Source of the DNA: an uncultured Collinsella sp. | GTDB taxonomy: Bacteria; Actinomycetota; Coriobacteriia; Coriobacteriales; Coriobacteriaceae | Length of the DNA stretch: 53,651 nucleotides | Reading direction: 5' to 3' | Assembly (NCBI GenBank): GCA_902491895.1 | Contig: CABUJH010000008.1 | Coordinates: 1-53,651, forward strand | Shown: positions 49,821-53,651 of the stretch, piece by piece | Numbering within the stretch: position 1 is the first letter of the stretch | Layout: each line of letters begins with the position of its first letter | Made by a program: the position numbers and the translations under genes | The notes under the pieces: generated by a model | Told to the model about the DNA's origin: nothing | Seen by the model: the letters and a program-made list of their open reading frames with translations, nothing else | The model's database searches: none

Positions 49821-51008
49821 ATGTCGAGCCTCACCGGTAAGTCATTGAACCCTGTTATGAATCGCAGGAGCGTTATCGCGAGCGCAGCAGGTCTGGGGGC
49901 GATGTCCATTCTAGCTGGCTGCTCCTCCAACGGCGGCGACAGTGGTTCCGCTTCGGGCGACGCTTCGTTTAAGATCGGCACCATCGGCCCGCTGACCGGC
50001 GCCAACGCGTCCTACGGCAAGTCCGTTACCCAGGGCGTCGAGCTTGGCTGCAAGGATTTCTCGACCAAGGAGCTGCCGCTTGCCAGCAAGGCCGAGGATG
50101 ACCAGGCCGATGGCGAGAAGGCCGTCAACGCCTTTAATACCCTGCTCGACTGGGGCATGCAGGCTCTCGTCGGCCCGACCACCACGGGTGCGTCGGTTGC
50201 CGTTGCCGCCGAGTGCGGTAACGACCCCAAGACGTTCATGATCACCCCGTCCGCGTCCTCCGAGGACGTCACCGACGGCAAGGATTGCGTCTTCCAGGTT
50301 TGCTTCACCGACCCCAACCAGGGTGTCAACGCTGCCAAGTTCCTGGCGCAGAAGTATGCGGACGAGAAGTTCGTGCTGTTCTATAACTCCGGCGACGCCT
50401 ATTCTTCGGGCATCGCAGATTCCTTTAAGGCCCAGGCCGCTGAGTCCAAGCTCGAGATTGTCGACGAGGAGACCTTTAAGGACGACTCCGCCACGAGCTT
50501 TACCAACCAGCTGACCAAGGCCAAGCAGGCCGGCGCCACCATGATCTTTGCGCCGATCTACTACACGCCGGCGTCCGTCCTGCTCAAGAACGCCAAGGAC
50601 ATGGGCTACGACGTCAAGATGATGGGCTGCGACGGCATGGATGGCATCCTGGGCGTTGAGGGCTTCGATACCTCTCTTGCCGAGGGCCTGCTGCTCATGA
50701 CCCCGTTCTCCGCCGACGACGAGAAGAACGCCGACTTCGTCAACGCTTACAAGGATAAGTACGGCGATACCCCCGACCAGTTTGCCGCCGACGCCTACGA
50801 CGGCGTGCACGCGGTTGCCGAGGCCCTCAAGGAGGCCGGTCTTGGTGTCGACGCCGACCCGACCGAGGTCGCCGAGAAGCTGTCCAAGGCTATGCTCAAG
50901 ATTACCGTTGACGGTCTGACCGGCAAGCTCACCTGGAACGATAAGGGCCAGGTCCAGAAGGAGCCCACGGCGTACGTCATCACCGACGGCAAGTACGTAC
51001 AGGCCTAA
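49821..51008 (+). CDS. livJ: Branched-chain amino acid ABC transporter substrate-binding lipoprotein
   Basis: The 395-residue type I periplasmic-binding-fold protein delivers leucine-type amino acids to LivHMG. The signal region has Arg-Arg (NRRSVIASAA, Tat-like) and lipobox ILAGC with Cys34. The mature protein shows KIGTIGPLTGANASYG and QALVGPTTTGASVAV. GAGAGGAGA supports ATG 49821; ATG 49857 is a weaker alternative. It is the first gene of livJHMG and is separated from livH by a stem-loop that probably raises its own message level. Confidence 0.95.
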   Translation: MSSLTGKSLNPVMNRRSVIASAAGLGAMSILAGCSSNGGDSGSASGDASFKIGTIGPLTGANASYGKSVTQGVELGCKDFSTKELPLASKAEDDQADGEKAVNAFNTLLDWGMQALVGPTTTGASVAVAAECGNDPKTFMITPSASSEDVTDGKDCVFQVCFTDPNQGVNAAKFLAQKYADEKFVLFYNSGDAYSSGIADSFKAQAAESKLEIVDEETFKDDSATSFTNQLTKAKQAGATMIFAPIYYTPASVLLKNAKDMGYDVKMMGCDGMDGILGVEGFDTSLAEGLLLMTPFSADDEKNADFVNAYKDKYGDTPDQFAADAYDGVHAVAEALKEAGLGVDADPTEVAEKLSKAMLKITVDGLTGKLTWNDKGQVQKEPTAYVITDGKYVQA

Positions 51009-51039
51009 TTGGCCGCCTTACATAGAGCGGTTTTGATCC

Positions 51040-51101
51040 CAAGCAGGGGAGGTTTTGGCCTTCCCTGCTTGCTTGGTATCTAGGGACAGTGTAACGTCCC
51101 T
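51040..51101 (+). terminator. Stem-loops between livJ and livH
   Basis: AAGCAGGG (51040-51047) pairs with CCCTGCTT (51063-51070), and AGGGAC (51082-51087) pairs with GTCCCT (51096-51101) followed by GTTT. Without long T-runs they likely cause partial termination or RNA stabilisation, a common way to favour the binding protein. The second is a GGGAC-type hairpin like others in the window. Confidence 0.6.
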
Positions 51102-51147
51102 GTTTCATACATTAACTGGAAACCTATTCGAAAGGGGGATGTGGAAC

Positions 51148-52029
51148 ATGACGGTCTTTATCCAATACCTGGTCAACGGCCTGTCCATGGGCAGCGTCTA
51201 CGCCATCATCGCGTTGGGCTACACCATGGTCTACGGTATCGCCAAGATGCTCAACTTCGCTCACGGCGATGTCATCATGGTCGGTGCCTATGTCTCGTTC
51301 TGCGCCACGTCGTATCTCGGCCTCCCGGGCTGGGCATCTGTAGTTCTCTCTTGTGTGGTCTGCACGGTTCTCGGTGTTCTCATTGAGGGTCTGGCCTATA
51401 AGCCGCTGCGCCAAGCAGGCCCGCTGGCCGTTCTGATCACGGCCATCGGCGTGTCTTACTTCCTGCAGAACGCCGCGCAGCTTCTGTGGGGCGCCACGCC
51501 CAAGAACTTCACTTCGCTCGTCACCTTCCCGGTGCCGGAGTTCTTGGCCAAGTTTAACGTAAGCGCCGTCTCGCTCGTCACCATCGTCGCCTGCCTGGTT
51601 ATCATGGCCGGCCTGATGTTCTTTACAGGTAAGACCAAGATGGGCAAGGCCATGCGCGCTGTGTCCGAGGACAAGGCCGCCGCTCAGCTCATGGGCATCA
51701 ACGTCAACCGCACCATCTCGATGACGTTCGCCATCGGCTCCGCCCTTGCCGCCATCGCCGGCGTGCTCCTGTGCTCCTACTCGCCGGTGTTGCAGCCCAC
51801 CACGGGCGCCATGCCTGGCATCAAGGCCTTCGACGCTGCCGTTTTCGGCGGCATCGGTTCCATCCCCGGTGCCTTTGTCGGTGGTATTCTCATCGGCATC
51901 ATCGAGGCGATGGCGCAGGCTTACATTTCCACGAGCCTTGCCAACTCCATCGTCTTTGGTGTTTTGATCATCGTCCTGCTCGTCAAGCCTGCCGGCCTCT
52001 TGGGCAAGTACGTCCCCGAGAAGGTGTAG
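51148..52029 (+). CDS. livH: Branched-chain amino acid ABC transporter permease LivH
   Basis: The 293-residue inner-membrane protein has about eight helices and the LivH features NGLSMGSVYAIIALGYTMVYGI, MLNFAHGDVIMVGAY and the conserved loop GKAMRAVSEDKAAAQLMGI that contacts the ATPases. ATG 51148 is selected because AAAGGGGG lies at the correct distance; a nearer ATG overlaps that site. It abuts livM. Confidence 0.95.
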   Translation: MTVFIQYLVNGLSMGSVYAIIALGYTMVYGIAKMLNFAHGDVIMVGAYVSFCATSYLGLPGWASVVLSCVVCTVLGVLIEGLAYKPLRQAGPLAVLITAIGVSYFLQNAAQLLWGATPKNFTSLVTFPVPEFLAKFNVSAVSLVTIVACLVIMAGLMFFTGKTKMGKAMRAVSEDKAAAQLMGINVNRTISMTFAIGSALAAIAGVLLCSYSPVLQPTTGAMPGIKAFDAAVFGGIGSIPGAFVGGILIGIIEAMAQAYISTSLANSIVFGVLIIVLLVKPAGLLGKYVPEKV

Positions 52030-53109
52030 GTGAGCGTTATGAAGTTTCTTAAAGACAAGCAGACGCGTCACGACTTTGTCACGTACGCCATGTGCGTTGT
52101 GGCGTTCGCCATCGTGTTCTTTATGCAGTCCAACCACATGATCCCGCGCATGATCGCCGGTCAGCTGGTTCCCATCACGGCCTATATCGTCATGGCCATC
52201 TCCCTTAACCTCGTCGTCGGCATCGCAGGCGACTTGTCGCTGGGCCACGCGGGCTTTATGAGCGTCGGTGCCTATACGGGCATCGTCACTGCCGTCGCGC
52301 TGGAGAGCACCGTTCCGTCCGATCCGATGCGTCTGATCATCAGCATTGTGGTCGGCGCTATCGCCGCTGCCATCTTGGGCTTCTTGATCGGTATCCCGGT
52401 CCTGCGCCTGAGCGGCGACTATCTGGCCATTGTGACCCTGGCTTTTGGCGAGATCATCAAAGAGGTCGTCACCTGCCTCATTGTGGGCGTCGATTCCCGC
52501 GGCCTGCATGTGATCTTTAACATCACGGGTAACTCTACGATCGACGACCTGCACCTGCTCGAGGACGGCACCGCCATCATCAAGGGCGCGCAGGGCGCAT
52601 CGGGCGTGTCGACCTATTCGACCTTCCTTGCCGGCGCAATCCTGGTTATGGTCGCGCTCGTGATTGTGCTCAACCTGGTTCGCAGCCGTACCGGTCGTGC
52701 CATTATTGCCGTGCGCGACAACAAGATCGCTGCCGAGTCTGTGGGCATCTCCGTCACCCAGTACCGCATGATTGCCTTCGTGGTTTCCGCTGCCCTCGCC
52801 GGTGCTGCCGGAGCCCTGTTCGGCGGTAACTTCTCGCAGCTTTCCGCCACTAAATTCGACTTCAATACCTCGATTCTCATTCTGGTCTTCGTGGTCCTGG
52901 GCGGTCTGGGCAACATGCGCGGTTCCGTTATCGCCGCCGCGGTGCTGACGATTCTTCCCGAGGCGCTGCGCGAGTTCTCCGATTATCGCATGCTCGTTTA
53001 CGCCATCGTCCTCATTCTTGTGATGATCTGCACCAATAGCCCTCAGATCCAAGGCTTTATCGCCCGCTTTAAGCCAAAGAAGAAGGGGGAGGCCGAAGCC
53101 AATGTCTAA
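52030..53109 (+). CDS. livM: Branched-chain amino acid ABC transporter permease LivM
   Basis: The 359-residue permease shows the LivM pattern (LNLVVGIAGDLSLGHAGFMSVGAY, LRLSGDYLAIVTLAFGEI, GRAIIAVRDNKIAAESVGI). It forms the membrane channel with LivH. GTG 52030 follows the livH stop directly after GAGAAGG; ATG 52039 is possible. The basic C-terminus (RFKPKKKGEAEAN) is cytoplasmic. It overlaps livG by 8 nt. Confidence 0.94.
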   Translation: MSVMKFLKDKQTRHDFVTYAMCVVAFAIVFFMQSNHMIPRMIAGQLVPITAYIVMAISLNLVVGIAGDLSLGHAGFMSVGAYTGIVTAVALESTVPSDPMRLIISIVVGAIAAAILGFLIGIPVLRLSGDYLAIVTLAFGEIIKEVVTCLIVGVDSRGLHVIFNITGNSTIDDLHLLEDGTAIIKGAQGASGVSTYSTFLAGAILVMVALVIVLNLVRSRTGRAIIAVRDNKIAAESVGISVTQYRMIAFVVSAALAGAAGALFGGNFSQLSATKFDFNTSILILVFVVLGGLGNMRGSVIAAAVLTILPEALREFSDYRMLVYAIVLILVMICTNSPQIQGFIARFKPKKKGEAEANV

Positions 53110-53651
53110 GTTTGAGTTCGAAAAGGGCAAGATGGTGCCCTATCCCAGCCGTGCCATCGTTCCCGATCGCGACGTCAACGAGACGCCGGCGCTCGAGTGC
53201 ATCCACCTGGGTATCGAGTTTGGCGGCCTGAAGGCAGTCGACGACTTTAACCTCACCATCGGCAAGACCGAGATCGCCGGTCTCATTGGTCCCAATGGTG
53301 CTGGCAAGACCACGGTATTCAACCTGCTTACCAAGGTCTATCAGCCCACAAACGGAACTATTCTGCTCAACGGCCAGGACACGAGCGGCAAGACCGTGAG
53401 CCAGGTCAACCGCATGGGCATTGCTCGTACGTTCCAAAACATCCGCCTGTTCTCGTCCATGACGGTCGAGGACAACGTCAAGGTTGGCCTGCACAACCAG
53501 GAGAAGTACACGGGACTCGAGGGCGTTTTGCGCCTGCCCAGCTACTGGAAGCACGAGAAGCAGGCGCACGAGCGCGCTATGGAGCTGCTCTCTATCTTTG
53601 ACGTGGAAAAGCATGCGAACGATCAGGCCGGAAGCCTTCCTTACGGTGCCC
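53102..53651 (+). CDS. livG: Branched-chain amino acid ABC transporter ATP-binding protein LivG (cut by window end)
   Basis: The visible 183 codons show Walker A GPNGAGKTT near residue 60 and the Q-loop region ARTFQNIRLFSSMTV. The window ends before the signature motif. An N-terminal extension of about 35 residues (MSKFEFEKGKMVPYPSR) precedes the usual LivG start. The ribosome site GGGGGAGG lies within the end of livM. livF is expected just outside. Confidence 0.92.
   Translation, partial: MSKFEFEKGKMVPYPSRAIVPDRDVNETPALECIHLGIEFGGLKAVDDFNLTIGKTEIAGLIGPNGAGKTTVFNLLTKVYQPTNGTILLNGQDTSGKTVSQVNRMGIARTFQNIRLFSSMTVEDNVKVGLHNQEKYTGLEGVLRLPSYWKHEKQAHERAMELLSIFDVEKHANDQAGSLPYGA

Noticed and set aside
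51124..53130. A 668-codon open frame on minus opposite livH and livM
   Set aside because: It is compositionally odd (His/Asp/Gly-rich), lacks a ribosome site and runs antisense to two clearly intact permeases.
1..53651. rRNA, tRNA, integrase, phage or plasmid-origin genes
   Set aside because: None was recognised by eye on either strand. A covariance-model tRNA scan would settle the tRNA point.

Overview
The window is a high-GC bacterial chromosome segment with dense, mostly intact genes. Gene content and relatives recognised by eye point to an anaerobic actinobacterium of the class Coriobacteriia, most like Collinsella. The clues are reverse rubrerythrin, a lactate dehydrogenase/EtfAB module with ferredoxin domains, bacterial Elp3, a DUF3516 helicase, PdxST with a MocR regulator, and GGGAC-type intergenic hairpins. 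The assignment is an inference; no rRNA or tRNA gene was seen.

Layout. 0-3.4 kb: vitamin B6 synthesis (pdxS-pdxT) divergent from its MocR/PdxR-type regulator. 3.4-5.0 kb: a nuclease-like gene of unknown role bracketed by two copies of a 119-bp element with perfect 16-bp terminal inverted repeats; a third copy lies at 14.9 kb. 5.1-8.5 kb: reverse rubrerythrin, divergent from an alcohol dehydrogenase/aldehyde dehydrogenase pair. 8.5-12 kb: a short hydrophobic peptide gene behind a consensus LexA box with a sequestered ribosome binding site (a probable SOS-controlled type I toxin), then HIRAN, a small acidic protein, a metallophosphoesterase and a DUF2130 protein. 12-21.7 kb: DUF3516 helicase, TrmB, a methyltransferase, an XRE regulator with a DUF4097 partner, Elp3 and a spermidine-synthase-like protein.

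21.7-27.3 kb holds three co-directional genes (TerB-domain protein, BrxD-like ATPase, DEVH helicase) matching the Shango anti-phage system, with a near-consensus LexA box at its promoter. 28.2-31.4 kb is a five-gene cell-surface operon including a small sortase substrate (LAQTG) and two secreted proteins that seem to share a domain. 31.8-35.4 kb encodes a probable electron-bifurcating/confurcating lactate dehydrogenase (LctD, EtfB, EtfA). 35.4-41 kb: HD phosphohydrolase, AzlC/AzlD exporter, KdgT permease, a membrane diguanylate cyclase and an EamA exporter.

41-53.6 kb: long single-chain PurL, a cation/proton antiporter, a tandem array of four 62-bp hairpin units, an SDR oxidoreductase, homoserine dehydrogenase, and a branched-chain amino acid ABC transporter (livJHMG, livG cut by the window end). 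A deletion remnant of a second livJ lies just upstream of the intact one. The most unusual features are the 119-bp repeat family and its nuclease passenger, the SOS-box toxin locus with a candidate antisense promoter, the 62-bp hairpin array, and the SOS-box/Shango combination.
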